Below, in pieces: positions 17,788 through 27,053 of a DNA stretch of 39,856 bases (position 1 is the first letter of the stretch; each line of letters opens with the position of its first letter). Source of the stretch: Legionella sp. GTDB lineage: Bacteria; Pseudomonadota; Gammaproteobacteria; Legionellales; Legionellaceae. Made by a program: the position numbers and the translations under genes. Location: contig JAFKHV010000028.1 of the NCBI GenBank assembly GCA_017306715.1, positions 1 to 39,856 of the forward strand. The letters are read 5' to 3'. The notes below the pieces were generated by a model. It worked only from the letters and a program-made list of their open reading frames with translations, had not been told where the DNA came from and made no database searches.

Positions 17788-17813
17788 CTGACTTCTTCGT
17801 AAGCAGAAGTTAG
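17788..17813 (+). terminator. Hairpin after zipA
   Basis: CTGACTTCT (17788-17796) pairs with AGAAGTTAG (17805-17813) through nine pairs including one G-U, with an eight-base loop, 18 bases past the zipA stop. No clear T run follows, so termination is only a possibility. Confidence 0.35.
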
Positions 17814-17848
17814 TGATAATTAAAGTTCTTTGAGCTTTGTCTAGAAAT

Positions 17849-17885
17849 GCTCTGTACATGACAGGTTTCTTATCATGTACAGAGC
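17849..17885. terminator. Perfect 13-bp inverted repeat between convergent zipA and FeeM-like gene
   Basis: GCTCTGTACATGA (17849-17861) and TCATGTACAGAGC (17873-17885) are perfect reverse complements around an 11-base loop. The position between two convergent genes suggests a bidirectional terminator. The flanks (CTAGAAAT before, GAGAAATTA after) lack long T/A runs, so another role, such as a protein-binding site, is possible. Confidence 0.55.
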
Positions 17886-17910
17886 GAGAAATTATAAGAA
17901 TAAACCAAAA

Positions 17911-18861
17911 CTATTGGGTACAATGCCTATGTGGGGGCGAATAGTTCTCATTTTGTAGAAGCGGGGAGGTATTAATAATTTTTTCATGAGGAAATCCCCG
18001 ATATAATTCTTTTAATTTTGCAATTCGCTCCGGTGGCATCTCATTTAAGCACGAGGTTACCTCACAGAAAAAATAAGAAAAAAGCTCTGCATCCATTATG
18101 GGGATGTCGGATTTATGTGAAGGCAATTTAAAATTATCCAGAGTCAATTCAGTAAAGTAATTAAAAAGATTACGATGTTTAGGCGCTTTATTATACTGTG
18201 AGCCATAAGTATCATAAGCCACCTTTAAGTCCAGTAATTCAGCTACAACAGGTAAGTAATTTGAAAAGGCATAATTGGTGAAGGTAACCTCGTTCAATTT
18301 ATTAAAAAAAAGTATCGCTTCATACAATTCGGGTGCTCTGGTATTGGCAACTAAAACCGCAATGATTTTGTCGATGTTTAAAAGATAGACGCAGGTTTCA
18401 TACATAAATTTCATGAGGGGAAGAAGTAACTGTCCTTTAAGTTCCTTCCTAACTGCGAGCGCAGAAATCTCCGCGAAAGAAAATTTATCCCGATTTAATT
18501 GTTTGTAATTGATTAACTCATCACTGGGTAAGCCAAAAACACCGTCACACACTATCGAAAGCGTACCCAGCACCATCTGACTCTGGGTATCAACAGCGAT
18601 TAGCGTGTGTGTTGTTGGTAAGGCATGATAAGGCGTCACTCGCATTCCTGAATGATGGGACTGCATCAGTTTACATCCCACGTAAGCGTCATGCAGAATA
18701 CGAAAAGCTTGGGTCAATTCATCTTTGGTGCTAGCCAACTTTAAGTGAATGTGTGCAGGTAGAGGCTCTGATACAGAAATTGCGCGTCGGTAGATTGTTG
18801 CTTTTACAGGTTTGGGCAGATAAGAAAATAGGCTTTTATATTTAGAGAGCGCTGTGTGCAT
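17911..18861 (-). CDS. N-acyl amino acid synthase FeeM-like GNAT-fold protein
   Basis: About 316 aa from the ATG at 18861, chosen over the ATG at 18888 because AAAAGGT precedes it. The central part (about residues 40-210) has the order of FeeM/autoinducer-synthase-like acyltransferases: AFRILHDAYVGCKLMQ near the start, then MVLGTLSIVCDG, FAEISALAVRKELKG (the acyl-carrier binding strand and P-loop-like turn of GNAT folds), and LLNIDKIIAVLVANTRAPELYEAILFF. FeeM-type enzymes join an acyl group from acyl-ACP to an amino acid. The C-terminal 110 residues are variable and unrecognised. The gene stands alone, converging on zipA across two hairpins. Family assignment is by motif memory; substrate is unknown. 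Confidence 0.65.
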   Translation of the reverse strand: MHTALSKYKSLFSYLPKPVKATIYRRAISVSEPLPAHIHLKLASTKDELTQAFRILHDAYVGCKLMQSHHSGMRVTPYHALPTTHTLIAVDTQSQMVLGTLSIVCDGVFGLPSDELINYKQLNRDKFSFAEISALAVRKELKGQLLLPLMKFMYETCVYLLNIDKIIAVLVANTRAPELYEAILFFNKLNEVTFTNYAFSNYLPVVAELLDLKVAYDTYGSQYNKAPKHRNLFNYFTELTLDNFKLPSHKSDIPIMDAELFSYFFCEVTSCLNEMPPERIAKLKELYRGFPHEKIINTSPLLQNENYSPPHRHCTQ

Positions 18862-19421
18862 AAAATACCTTTTAAACAAGAACATCATGTTTGTTAATTT
18901 TAGTTCATTTTTTGTTTTTTCTGATTATTATGTGAGCTATAAAAAGAGTTCAGATAAAAATTATTGCAGAACTGCAAAATCCTCTCATTATCAGGTTGAG
19001 TTAATTTTTAAAGTCAACTATCAGGGTTCAGTTATCAGAATTATGAAAAGTTAAAGTTAAACTTAGATGTGAAAAGATATTTTTTGTAATAAATCAATGC
19101 GTTAAAAAATAGTCATTTCAACCTTATTCTCATGAATGAGCTAAAAAAAAAAGCTAAGGAATTCATAACCATAAGCAGTTGTTAATTTAGAAGTTGCTCT
19201 GGTTGCTGAGTTTTAGAAAATGATCTATTGATACAAAAAAAATATTAAATGGTCTATATTTGACTAATAATGCGAATGCAAAAAAGGTGAAAGCTTGTTT
19301 TATGGAAAGGCTTTTTTAAACATGTTTTTCGACTAGCTCTGAGTTCATCTCCGAGAAAGTGTGAACAAAAGGTTCTAGTTAACTGAGCTATTAAAAGCAA
19401 ATGACAAGTTGAGCGTGCAAT
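18862..19421. other. Gene-poor AT-rich gap of 560 bases
   Basis: No convincing gene was found on either strand. A 66-codon frame (18854-19054) has biased, uninformative composition and no ribosome binding site. The DNA is very AT-rich with several A runs and may hold promoters for the flanking divergent genes. The only structured part is the bulged inverted repeat at 19334-19390. Confidence 0.6.
19334..19390 (+). repeat. Bulged inverted repeat upstream of the desaturase
   Basis: TAGCTC-tg-AGTT (19334-19345) pairs with AACTGAGCTA (19381-19390): ten pairs with a two-base bulge, enclosing a 35-base loop. It ends 31 bases before the desaturase ATG, so it would lie in the leader if transcription starts upstream. 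Confidence 0.35.
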
Positions 19422-20315
19422 ATGATTGACCGAATTACCATTAAATCACTCTCAGAGATTAAACCATGGCGCTCAATTACGGTTATCTGTGGGGAATGGT
19501 TTTTAATTCTTTTACCATTGATACTCATATACCATCATTGGAGCTGGTGGCTTTACCTAATACTAATCTTTTGGATTGGGGGCAGACAACATGCTTTGGG
19601 CATATTAATACACGAAGCGGCACATTATCGGCTTTTTAGTAATAAATGGGTCAACGATATCGTATCCGAATTATTTCTTGCATATCCTCTTTTTGTTAGC
19701 ACCGGTACCTATCGAAAAAATCATTTTGCGCATCATCATTTCCTGAATACTACAGAGGATCCTGACTGGGTCGCAAAGGATAATTACGAATGGCAATTTC
19801 CACAACCTCGAGCATTTTTCTTAAAAACGTTAGCTAAAGATTTTTGTGGAAATTTCGTATTGCAAATTCAAAAAAGACTATGGAAAAAGAAACGCTCCGC
19901 AATACACGCAGGAACGCGTTCAGGAAATAACTATATTTTTCCAAGCTTGAAAGTAGCCTTTTACATGCTGCTCATATTTGTTCTTTTTTATTTTCACATG
20001 TGGCAATATTTTCTATTATGTTGGGTGATCCCATTAATTACGTGGAACAGTGTTGCTCTTAAAATCCGCAGCATTGCCGAGCACTCAAATCTGACTCATC
20101 TCCCACCTGAAGCTAGAACCAGAACGACTTATCCAACGACTCTAGAACGTTTATTCATTGTGTCTCATAATGTGGGTTACCATACAGCCCACCACTTGTA
20201 CCCATCAATTCCTTATTATAACTTACCTTTAATCCACCAAATGCTCGAAGAGCAAGGGTACCCCATGCATATTAACCATTCTTATATGGAAGTACTTAAA
20301 GAGTGTATGGAATAG
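19422..20315 (+). CDS. Membrane fatty acid desaturase
   Basis: A 297-aa integral membrane protein of the fatty acid desaturase superfamily (di-iron, histidine box type). Visible boxes are HEAAHYR (about residue 65), HFAHHHF (about 105) and HTAHHLYP (about 260), separated by hydrophobic pairs (FLILLPLILIYHHW, LYLILIFWIGG, LKVAFYMLLIFVLFYFHM). AEHSNLTHLPPEARTRTTYP before the third box is usual for bacterial acyl-lipid or carotenoid-like desaturases/hydroxylases. It would introduce a double bond or a hydroxyl group into membrane lipid acyl chains or a related lipid; exact substrate unknown. The ATG lacks a strong ribosome site. The gene stands between the AT-rich gap and the cell-wall operon. 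Confidence 0.82.
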   Translation: MIDRITIKSLSEIKPWRSITVICGEWFLILLPLILIYHHWSWWLYLILIFWIGGRQHALGILIHEAAHYRLFSNKWVNDIVSELFLAYPLFVSTGTYRKNHFAHHHFLNTTEDPDWVAKDNYEWQFPQPRAFFLKTLAKDFCGNFVLQIQKRLWKKKRSAIHAGTRSGNNYIFPSLKVAFYMLLIFVLFYFHMWQYFLLCWVIPLITWNSVALKIRSIAEHSNLTHLPPEARTRTTYPTTLERLFIVSHNVGYHTAHHLYPSIPYYNLPLIHQMLEEQGYPMHINHSYMEVLKECME

Positions 20316-20560
20316 AGGGATTAATTCCTGAGAAACAAATCTTTCTTATAAGAGTAGATACCGTGAAATGGGCTAATTTATTGCTATTAGCGGATAACCC
20401 AGAAGAGGAATGCAAATTATAAAAGCAGCTTATTTAATTTGTAAGCGGCTCATGTGCAAATACTAAAAATTGCCATCATTTTAAGGCGTAATCCGACCTT
20501 TGCCCTTGAACTCAAACTCAAAGTGTTAGTAAACTAGACTTTTGGTCTCTTTTTATTAAT

Positions 20561-21889
20561 ATGAATCTTTCTACTATTGCTGCATTATTAGCTCAGACTT
20601 GTCCGATCAATGCGGAAATTGATAATATTTCTATCGATACCCGTACATTGAGCCCAGGGAGTTTGTTTGTGGCAATTCAGGGAGAGCGCTTCGATGGGCA
20701 TGCGTTTCTTCACGATGCCGCTGCGAAAGGTGCGGTGGCAGCGATTGTACAAAAGCCAGTCGCAGATTTATCAATACCTCAGTTAGTTGTTGAAGATACC
20801 CTAATTGCTCTATCTAAAATCGCTGCAGGGCATCGTCAAAGTATTCATTGCCCGGTGATTGCAATAACAGGTTCAAATGGTAAAACAACAACGAAAGAAA
20901 TGATTGCCGCTATTTTGCCGCAGCCCGCTCATGCTACCCAAGGTAATTTCAACAATCACATAGGCGCGCCTCTGAGTGTATTGCAATTAAAACCAGAACA
21001 TCGTTATGCTGTGTTTGAATTAGGCGCAAATCATCCCGGCGAAATTGCTCATACAGTTGCTATCGTTCACCCTCAAGTGACATTAATCAATAACATTGCA
21101 CCTGCACATGTCGAGGGTTTTGGTTCAATTGATGGAGTTGCTCGTGCCAAAGGTGAGATTTATCAAGGACTGACAACAAATGGAACGGCTATTGTTAACG
21201 ACGATGATGCCTATGCTCATTTTTGGGATGATTTACTTTTAAATAAACACGTTTTACGTTTTTCTTTGACCAAGCCCTTAGATATTTATGCGCAAGATTT
21301 ACAATACAGCGCTCTAGGCTGCGCACAGTTTAATTTGGTTGTGCCTATGGGAAATATTAAAATTCAGTTACAGGTCCCAGGCGAACATAACGTTCGCAAT
21401 GCTTTAGCGGCCGCGGCGTGTTGTTATGCAGTGGGGATCGATCTGGAAACGATTCAACAAGGATTAAACAATTTTACCGGCGTAAAAGGGCGTCTTACGA
21501 TCATTAAAGGCAAGCAGGAGGCCACAATTATTGATGATACGTATAACGCAAATCTTCGTTCGGTGCTTGCCGCACTTGAAGTTTTGGCGCAAAGACCAGG
21601 GGAGAAAATTTTTGTATTTGGTGATATGGGCGAATTGGGTGCCTGGGCCGAACAGCATCATCAGGAAGTAGGACATGCTGCTCGTCGTTTAGGTATCAAT
21701 CAGCTAATGAGTTGTGGCCCCTACAGTAAGCTTGCCACTGCAGCATTTGGTGCTGGTGGAGCACATTATGATGACAAAGAACTATTAGTCAAAGAGCTAA
21801 CCGAAAAGTTAGGTCCTCAGACAGTAATACTGGTCAAAGGGTCACGCTCTAGTGCCATGGAAAAAATTGTGTATAAACTGCTTAATTGA
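20561..21889 (+). CDS. murF: UDP-MurNAc-tripeptide--D-Ala-D-Ala ligase MurF
   Basis: A 442-aa Mur ligase that adds D-alanyl-D-alanine to the UDP-MurNAc tripeptide in the cytoplasm. The N-terminal MurF domain has IDTRTLSPGSLFVAIQGERFDGHAF, the central domain the ATP loop ITGSNGKTTTKEM, then GNFNNHIGAPLSVL and the FELGANHPGEIAHT region. The C-terminal domain starts near KGRLTIIKGK with DDTYNANL. It is the first gene of the dcw group in this window; murE, ftsI and ftsL are not upstream. No clear ribosome site precedes the ATG, and the promoter in the 245-base gap before it is uncertain. Confidence 0.95.
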   Translation: MNLSTIAALLAQTCPINAEIDNISIDTRTLSPGSLFVAIQGERFDGHAFLHDAAAKGAVAAIVQKPVADLSIPQLVVEDTLIALSKIAAGHRQSIHCPVIAITGSNGKTTTKEMIAAILPQPAHATQGNFNNHIGAPLSVLQLKPEHRYAVFELGANHPGEIAHTVAIVHPQVTLINNIAPAHVEGFGSIDGVARAKGEIYQGLTTNGTAIVNDDDAYAHFWDDLLLNKHVLRFSLTKPLDIYAQDLQYSALGCAQFNLVVPMGNIKIQLQVPGEHNVRNALAAAACCYAVGIDLETIQQGLNNFTGVKGRLTIIKGKQEATIIDDTYNANLRSVLAALEVLAQRPGEKIFVFGDMGELGAWAEQHHQEVGHAARRLGINQLMSCGPYSKLATAAFGAGGAHYDDKELLVKELTEKLGPQTVILVKGSRSSAMEKIVYKLLN

Positions 21890-22011
21890 GCAGTCCGGGT
21901 GTGATATGCTTGGCCACTTTTTTGCCCCTTGAGTAGAATTTCGCTGGCAATGCTCAAGTAATGTGCAAAATTTTTACATAATTTAGGTGCCACTTAATAC
22001 GAGGAACAACT

Positions 22012-23097
22012 ATGCTTTACTGGCTAACGCAGATGTTACAGGGACAATACCATGCGTTGCGTGTATTTCAGTATCTAACTTTCCGCTCTATATTGGCCGC
22101 GTTAACAGCACTTATTGTGGGGCTTGTGTGTGGTCCATTAATGATACGATGGCTGAGAAACATGCAAATCGGCCAAATGGTTCGAGATGATGGCCCGCAG
22201 TCGCACCTATCTAAAGCCGGTACGCCCACAATGGGTGGTGTACTCATTTTACTTGCAATAACTGTGAGTTGCTTACTCTGGGGTGATTTACAACAATCCA
22301 GTTTGTGGTTAGTGTTACTCGTGACTTTGGGTTACGGGATTGTTGGTTGGGTAGATGATTATCGTAAACTGGTGCTTAAAAATAGTAAAGGATTGCCTGG
22401 AAGGTGGAAATTTTTTTGGCAATCGATTATAGCTTTGGCAGCAGTTTTTTATCTCTACTGGAATGCGACTTTACCGGTACATACGCAATTAACCATTCCT
22501 TTTTTTAAGACGGCAAGTATCAGCTTAGGTTTGTTATTCCCAATTTTTGCTTATTTTGTCATTGTGGGCACCTCAAATGCTGTAAATCTAACGGACGGAC
22601 TTGATGGGCTAGCCATTATGCCTATTGTCATGGTTGCAGGTGCATTAGGTATTTTTGCTTATGCCTCAAGTAATGTTGTTCATGCCCATTATCTTGGTAT
22701 TCCGTTCATTCCTAACGAAGGCGAGCTAACTATTTTCTGTGCTTCAATCGTTGGGGCAGGGCTTGGTTTTCTCTGGTACAACACTTATCCAGCCCAATTA
22801 TTTATGGGGGATGTAGGCTCCCTTGCTTTGGGCGGTGCGCTCGGTATAGTCGCTATTGTCGTGCGTCAAGAATTGGTTTTATTCATGATGGGAGGCTTAT
22901 TTGTTATTGAGACGCTTTCTGTTATTTTACAAGTAGGCTATTTCAAATATACCCATGGTAAACGCCTGTTCCGAATGGCGCCCTTACATCACCATTTTGA
23001 ACTTAAGGGGTGGACTGAGCCAAAAATAATTGTAAGATTTTGGATTATTACCGTCGTATTTGTACTTTGTGGATTGGCTACTTTAAAACTTCGATAG
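22012..23097 (+). CDS. mraY: Phospho-MurNAc-pentapeptide translocase MraY
   Basis: A 361-aa, ten-helix membrane enzyme that transfers phospho-MurNAc-pentapeptide to undecaprenyl phosphate, making lipid I. Family motifs are present in order: [17 protein letters not shown] with the catalytic Asp pair, [22 protein letters not shown] and the C-terminal [12 protein letters not shown] with the histidine triad. It starts 122 bases after murF with GAGGAAC before the ATG. Length is standard (about 360). Confidence 0.96.
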   Translation: MLYWLTQMLQGQYHALRVFQYLTFRSILAALTALIVGLVCGPLMIRWLRNMQIGQMVRDDGPQSHLSKAGTPTMGGVLILLAITVSCLLWGDLQQSSLWLVLLVTLGYGIVGWVDDYRKLVLKNSKGLPGRWKFFWQSIIALAAVFYLYWNATLPVHTQLTIPFFKTASISLGLLFPIFAYFVIVGTSNAVNLTDGLDGLAIMPIVMVAGALGIFAYASSNVVHAHYLGIPFIPNEGELTIFCASIVGAGLGFLWYNTYPAQLFMGDVGSLALGGALGIVAIVVRQELVLFMMGGLFVIETLSVILQVGYFKYTHGKRLFRMAPLHHHFELKGWTEPKIIVRFWIITVVFVLCGLATLKLR

Positions 23098-23110
23098 GCA
23101 TAAAGGTGCG

Positions 23111-24448
23111 ATGATGAGTGATAATTTATATTTAGTTGCAGGTTTGGGAAAGACTGGCTTATCAATTGCTCGCTACTTGTCTCGACGAAATAAATCCTTT
23201 GTGTTGTTCGATACTCGAAATGAATCGCCCTCAATTAGTGAATTTCGGCGAGAATTTCCAGATGTAGCACTATACACACAAGAGCTCCCATTAGAAATAA
23301 TGCACCGGATCAGCGAGGTGATCGCAAGCCCTGGTCTATCTTGGGATACCCCACTTATACAAAATTTTTTGCAAAGAAAAATCCCTTTATACGGTGATAT
23401 TGAATGCTTGGCACGAGAAATTCAAGCTCCCGTGATTGCAATTACGGGAACGAATGGTAAATCTACGGTCACAACTCTGGTTGGCGAAATGGCTCAAGCT
23501 GCAGGTTTTAAGGTAGCCGTGGCCGGAAATATTGGTAATCCTGTTTTAGACCTACTTGATGATGGTCATCAATACGATCTTTGGGTGCTTGAACTTTCGA
23601 GTTTTCAGTTGGATTTAACCCATTCGCTAAAACCAAGAGCCGCTACAATTTTGAATATTTCTCCAGATCATCTTGACCGCCATCATAATATGCAAGCCTA
23701 TATTGCTGCAAAACAGCGTATCTATCGAAATACAGAATTAGTTTTATACAATCGGGATGATCCAGCTACTTTTCCAGAGCAAAAAGATCAAGTAATGATT
23801 TCTTTTGGACAAGCAGAGCCACCCGCGGTCACTTGGGGAATCCGCACTAATCAGGATAAGATTTCTTTGGTGAAAGGAGATACGGAGATTCTGTTGGTAG
23901 AGGAAATGCTGATTCAAGGAATACATAATTGGCTTAATGCCTTAGCAGCAGGAGCTTTGGCTGAAAGTGCAGGCATCTCTTTCGATCATATACGGCAAGT
24001 TTTAAGAGCATACCCAGGATTACCGCATCGCTGTCAGTGGGTGCGTACTTTAGATAATGTAAATTGGATTAACGATTCTAAAGGAACAAACATTGGAGCA
24101 ACAATTTCTGCCATTAATGGTATAGGAGGCGCAATGCAAGGAAGGATTGTGTTAATTGCTGGTGGTCAAGGCAAGGGTGCAGACTTTAGTGAGATGGCAA
24201 AGCCAGTCGCTGATTTTGTGCGCTCTATGGTCCTCATTGGTGAAGATGCAGAGAAAATAGCGGCTGCATTAAATAATGTGGTGCCAATTCAGCGCGCGTC
24301 CTCATTAGAAGATGCTGTGCTTATGGCTCGGAAACAGGCACAACCAGGAGATGTTGTTTTATTATCCCCTGCGTGCGCAAGCCAGGATATGTTTAAAGAC
24401 TTTAATCATCGCGGTGATGTATTTACCTCGATAGTCAATGGACTCTGA
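23111..24448 (+). CDS. murD: UDP-MurNAc-L-alanine--D-glutamate ligase MurD
   Basis: A 445-aa Mur ligase. GLGKTGLSIARYLSRR forms the N-terminal Rossmann loop, IAITGTNGKSTVTTLVGEM the ATP loop, and LELSSFQLD, NISPDHLDRHHN and INDSKGTNIGAT follow in the expected order, with LLSPACASQDMFKDFNHRG near the end, typical of MurD. Two ATGs (23111 and 23114) follow AAGGTG; the second has the better spacing. The gene begins 13 bases after mraY and ends three bases before ftsW. Confidence 0.96.
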   Translation: MMSDNLYLVAGLGKTGLSIARYLSRRNKSFVLFDTRNESPSISEFRREFPDVALYTQELPLEIMHRISEVIASPGLSWDTPLIQNFLQRKIPLYGDIECLAREIQAPVIAITGTNGKSTVTTLVGEMAQAAGFKVAVAGNIGNPVLDLLDDGHQYDLWVLELSSFQLDLTHSLKPRAATILNISPDHLDRHHNMQAYIAAKQRIYRNTELVLYNRDDPATFPEQKDQVMISFGQAEPPAVTWGIRTNQDKISLVKGDTEILLVEEMLIQGIHNWLNALAAGALAESAGISFDHIRQVLRAYPGLPHRCQWVRTLDNVNWINDSKGTNIGATISAINGIGGAMQGRIVLIAGGQGKGADFSEMAKPVADFVRSMVLIGEDAEKIAAALNNVVPIQRASSLEDAVLMARKQAQPGDVVLLSPACASQDMFKDFNHRGDVFTSIVNGL

Positions 24449-24451
24449 TTC

Positions 24452-25627
24452 ATGCGACCACGGCATCTAAACCTGCGGGGCAAACCGACTAGCAAGCCGC
24501 TCTCATTATATGATAAATGGTTAATTGCTGTGGTTATTGGTCTGGTGATTATTGGTCTAATGATGGTTGCATCAAGCTCGGTGATGATCTCTACAAAATA
24601 CTTTCATCAGCCTTTTCATTTTTTAATTCGGCAGGTTTGTTATTTATTTGCAGGTTTTATCGTTGCCCTATTTGTTATTCGTACCGACAGCAGTGTTTGG
24701 GAGCGAATCAGCATGCCTTTGCTCATTATTTGCCTATTCATGCTCTTGATAGTTTTAGTGCCTGGGATTGGACGCTCTGTTAATGGCAGCCGTCGATGGT
24801 TGGCTTTAGGACCGATTGGTATTCAAGTGTCTGAGTTGGCTAAACTCACGATGATTTTTTACCTGGCAGGTTATCTTGTGCGTCAGCGCGAAGCGGTGAG
24901 CGAAAGTATTTTAGGCTTTATCAAGCCTATGATGATTTTAGGTGTGGTTTCTCTTCTGCTTTTGCGCGAACCTGATTTTGGTGCCACGGTAGTGATTTCA
25001 GGCACGGTGATGGCAATGCTCTTTCTAGCTGGTGTAAAATTGCGCTATTATATCGGTTTGCTTTTGATGGTGATTATTGCATTGGCCTTTTTAGCCGTTT
25101 CATCACCTTATCGGATGGCCCGCTTAACTGCATTTTTAGATCCGTGGGCAGATCAGTATAATAGCGGTTACCAGCTAACGCAATCCTTAATTGCGTTTGG
25201 GCGAGGGGGATGGTTTGGTTCAGGCTTAGGTGAGAGTATTCAAAAACTACTGTACTTACCTGAAGCACATACCGACTTTTTATTTGCAGTTTTAGCTGAA
25301 GAGTTAGGGCTTGCAGGAATTCTTACCGTAATTACTTTGTATAGTATTATTGTATTTCGAGGTATGATGATTGCTTATACCGCTTATACTCAAGACCGGT
25401 TATTTGCAGCATACACCGCTTATGGATTGACTTTTTGGTTAGGCTTACAAGCCGTAATTAATATGGGTGTTAATTCGGGTATATTACCTACTAAAGGATT
25501 AACACTCCCTTTAATGAGTTATGGTGGTGCAAGTATTGTTATTAATTGTGTGGTCGTAGCATTGTTACTAAGGATTGATCATGAAAATCGTTGGCAGGCT
25601 TTAGGACTGAAACCGCTGTCAGCTTAA
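24452..25627 (+). CDS. ftsW: Peptidoglycan polymerase FtsW
   Basis: A 391-aa SEDS-family membrane protein with about ten helices; the divisome glycosyltransferase that polymerises lipid II with FtsI. Visible features are VASSSVMIS in the first helix, the VNGSRRWLALGPIGIQVSELAK loop, REPDFGATVVI with the conserved Asp, YQLTQSLIAFGRGGWFG and PEAHTDFLFAVLAEELG in the large periplasmic loop, and GLTLPLMSYGGASI near the end. In most gammaproteobacteria murG follows ftsW; here murC starts nine bases after the stop. Confidence 0.95.
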   Translation: MRPRHLNLRGKPTSKPLSLYDKWLIAVVIGLVIIGLMMVASSSVMISTKYFHQPFHFLIRQVCYLFAGFIVALFVIRTDSSVWERISMPLLIICLFMLLIVLVPGIGRSVNGSRRWLALGPIGIQVSELAKLTMIFYLAGYLVRQREAVSESILGFIKPMMILGVVSLLLLREPDFGATVVISGTVMAMLFLAGVKLRYYIGLLLMVIIALAFLAVSSPYRMARLTAFLDPWADQYNSGYQLTQSLIAFGRGGWFGSGLGESIQKLLYLPEAHTDFLFAVLAEELGLAGILTVITLYSIIVFRGMMIAYTAYTQDRLFAAYTAYGLTFWLGLQAVINMGVNSGILPTKGLTLPLMSYGGASIVINCVVVALLLRIDHENRWQALGLKPLSA

Positions 25628-25636
25628 GGGGGAATT

Positions 25637-27046
25637 GTGAGTAACACAGGACAATTTATGTTGCCAAGGATGGGGCGCGTCGAAAAAATCCATTTCGTAG
25701 GAATTGGTGGTGTCGGTATGTGTGGCATTGCTGAGGTTCTTTATAATCAAGGCTACCGTATCACGGGTTCTGATATGAATGATAGCGCTGCAGTTCAGCG
25801 GCTTAAGTCTCTTGGAATCCCTGTTTATCAGGGCCATAAAGCAGAGCACATCCAGGGTGCGGATGTGGTCGTACGTTCCTCTGCAGTGGAAATGCATAAT
25901 CCAGAGATTATTGCAGCACGCGAGCAAATGATTCCAGTTATTCCTCGAGCAGCCATGCTTGCTGAGTTGATGCGATTTCGCCATGGGATTGCGGTTGCCG
26001 GGACCCACGGTAAAACAACGACCACAAGTCTTGTGAGTTGCCTTTTGGCAGAGGGTGGATTAGATCCGAGTTTTGTCATTGGCGGCAAGCTCAATAGCGC
26101 CGGTGTCAACGCGAAATTAGGCCAGTCTCCTTATTTTGTAGTCGAGGCGGATGAAAGCGATGCATCCTTTCTTTTCTTAAAACCAATGATGGCTATTGTG
26201 ACCAATATCGATGCGGATCACATGAGCACTTATGAAGATAATTTTGATAAATTACGTAATACATTCATTGAGTTTTTACATCATCTTCCTTTTTATGGCC
26301 TGGCGGTAGTCTGTATTGATGATGCTGAGGTACGACAAGTCTTACCCTCAATTCAAAGGCCTACTCTAACTTATGGATTTGACGAAAATGCACACTATCG
26401 TGCGGTTGACTGGTCGCAAAATGAGCTGGTCAGCGAGTTTACCGTGCTACGACCACAACCCTATGCACCCTTAAAAATTAGTTTCCGTTATCCAGGGCGT
26501 CATAATGTACTGAATGCTTTAGCGGCAATTGCAATTGCTACTGAATTGAGGGTAGAAGATCAGCATATAGTCAGCGCCTTGGCGAAATTCCAGGGGGTTG
26601 GTCGACGGTTTCAAATGTTGGGTGAAAAGCAGTTTGCTAAAGGCTCTGCTTTAATTGTTGATGATTATGGGCATCATCCGCAAGAAATTTTCTCCACTAT
26701 TGATGCTTTCCGTCGTGTATGGCCTAACAAACGCCTGGTTCATGTTTTTCAACCTCATCGATACACCCGTACGCAATCATTACATGAGCAATTTGTTAAT
26801 GTATTGGGAATGTCGGATCAACTCTTTTTGATGGACATTTATTCAGCTGGTGAGGCCGCAATCCCAGGAATTAGTAGTGAGTTGCTGGCACAACAAATTC
26901 GCAGTAAAGATAAAGCGGTGACCTTGGTGAACGAAGAGTCTTTGTCATTACAATTGAATCAGTTCATTCAGGATGGTGACGTCATCCTCATGCAGGGAGC
27001 TGGAAATATTGGACAGATTGCTGTGAACCTTATGAAAGAGGTGTAA
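25637..27046 (+). CDS. murC: UDP-MurNAc--L-alanine ligase MurC
   Basis: A 469-aa Mur ligase. HFVGIGGVGMCGIAEVL is the N-terminal nucleotide-binding loop, VAGTHGKTTTTSLVS the ATP loop, and VEADESDASFL and IDADHMSTYEDN follow, with VDDYGHHPQEI in the C-terminal domain. The start is taken as GTG 25637 because AAGGGGGA lies just before it (25626-25633); an ATG at 25658 is possible but lacks a site. It adds the first residue, L-alanine, to UDP-MurNAc. The position directly behind ftsW is unusual because murG is missing. Confidence 0.95.
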   Translation: MSNTGQFMLPRMGRVEKIHFVGIGGVGMCGIAEVLYNQGYRITGSDMNDSAAVQRLKSLGIPVYQGHKAEHIQGADVVVRSSAVEMHNPEIIAAREQMIPVIPRAAMLAELMRFRHGIAVAGTHGKTTTTSLVSCLLAEGGLDPSFVIGGKLNSAGVNAKLGQSPYFVVEADESDASFLFLKPMMAIVTNIDADHMSTYEDNFDKLRNTFIEFLHHLPFYGLAVVCIDDAEVRQVLPSIQRPTLTYGFDENAHYRAVDWSQNELVSEFTVLRPQPYAPLKISFRYPGRHNVLNALAAIAIATELRVEDQHIVSALAKFQGVGRRFQMLGEKQFAKGSALIVDDYGHHPQEIFSTIDAFRRVWPNKRLVHVFQPHRYTRTQSLHEQFVNVLGMSDQLFLMDIYSAGEAAIPGISSELLAQQIRSKDKAVTLVNEESLSLQLNQFIQDGDVILMQGAGNIGQIAVNLMKEV

Positions 27047-27053
27047 TTGCACG

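Noticed and set aside
18854..19054. 66-codon plus-strand frame in the AT-rich gap
   Set aside because: No ribosome binding site, low-complexity residues, overlaps the start of the FeeM-like gene on the other strand.
19286..19316. AAAGC/GCTTTTTT as a terminator in the gap before the desaturase
   Set aside because: Only a five-pair stem with a 15-base loop and no gene in the right place to end.
20506..20536. TTGAAC and TAAACT as a murF promoter
   Set aside because: The spacing is 19 bases and the -10 match is poor; not distinguishable from chance.
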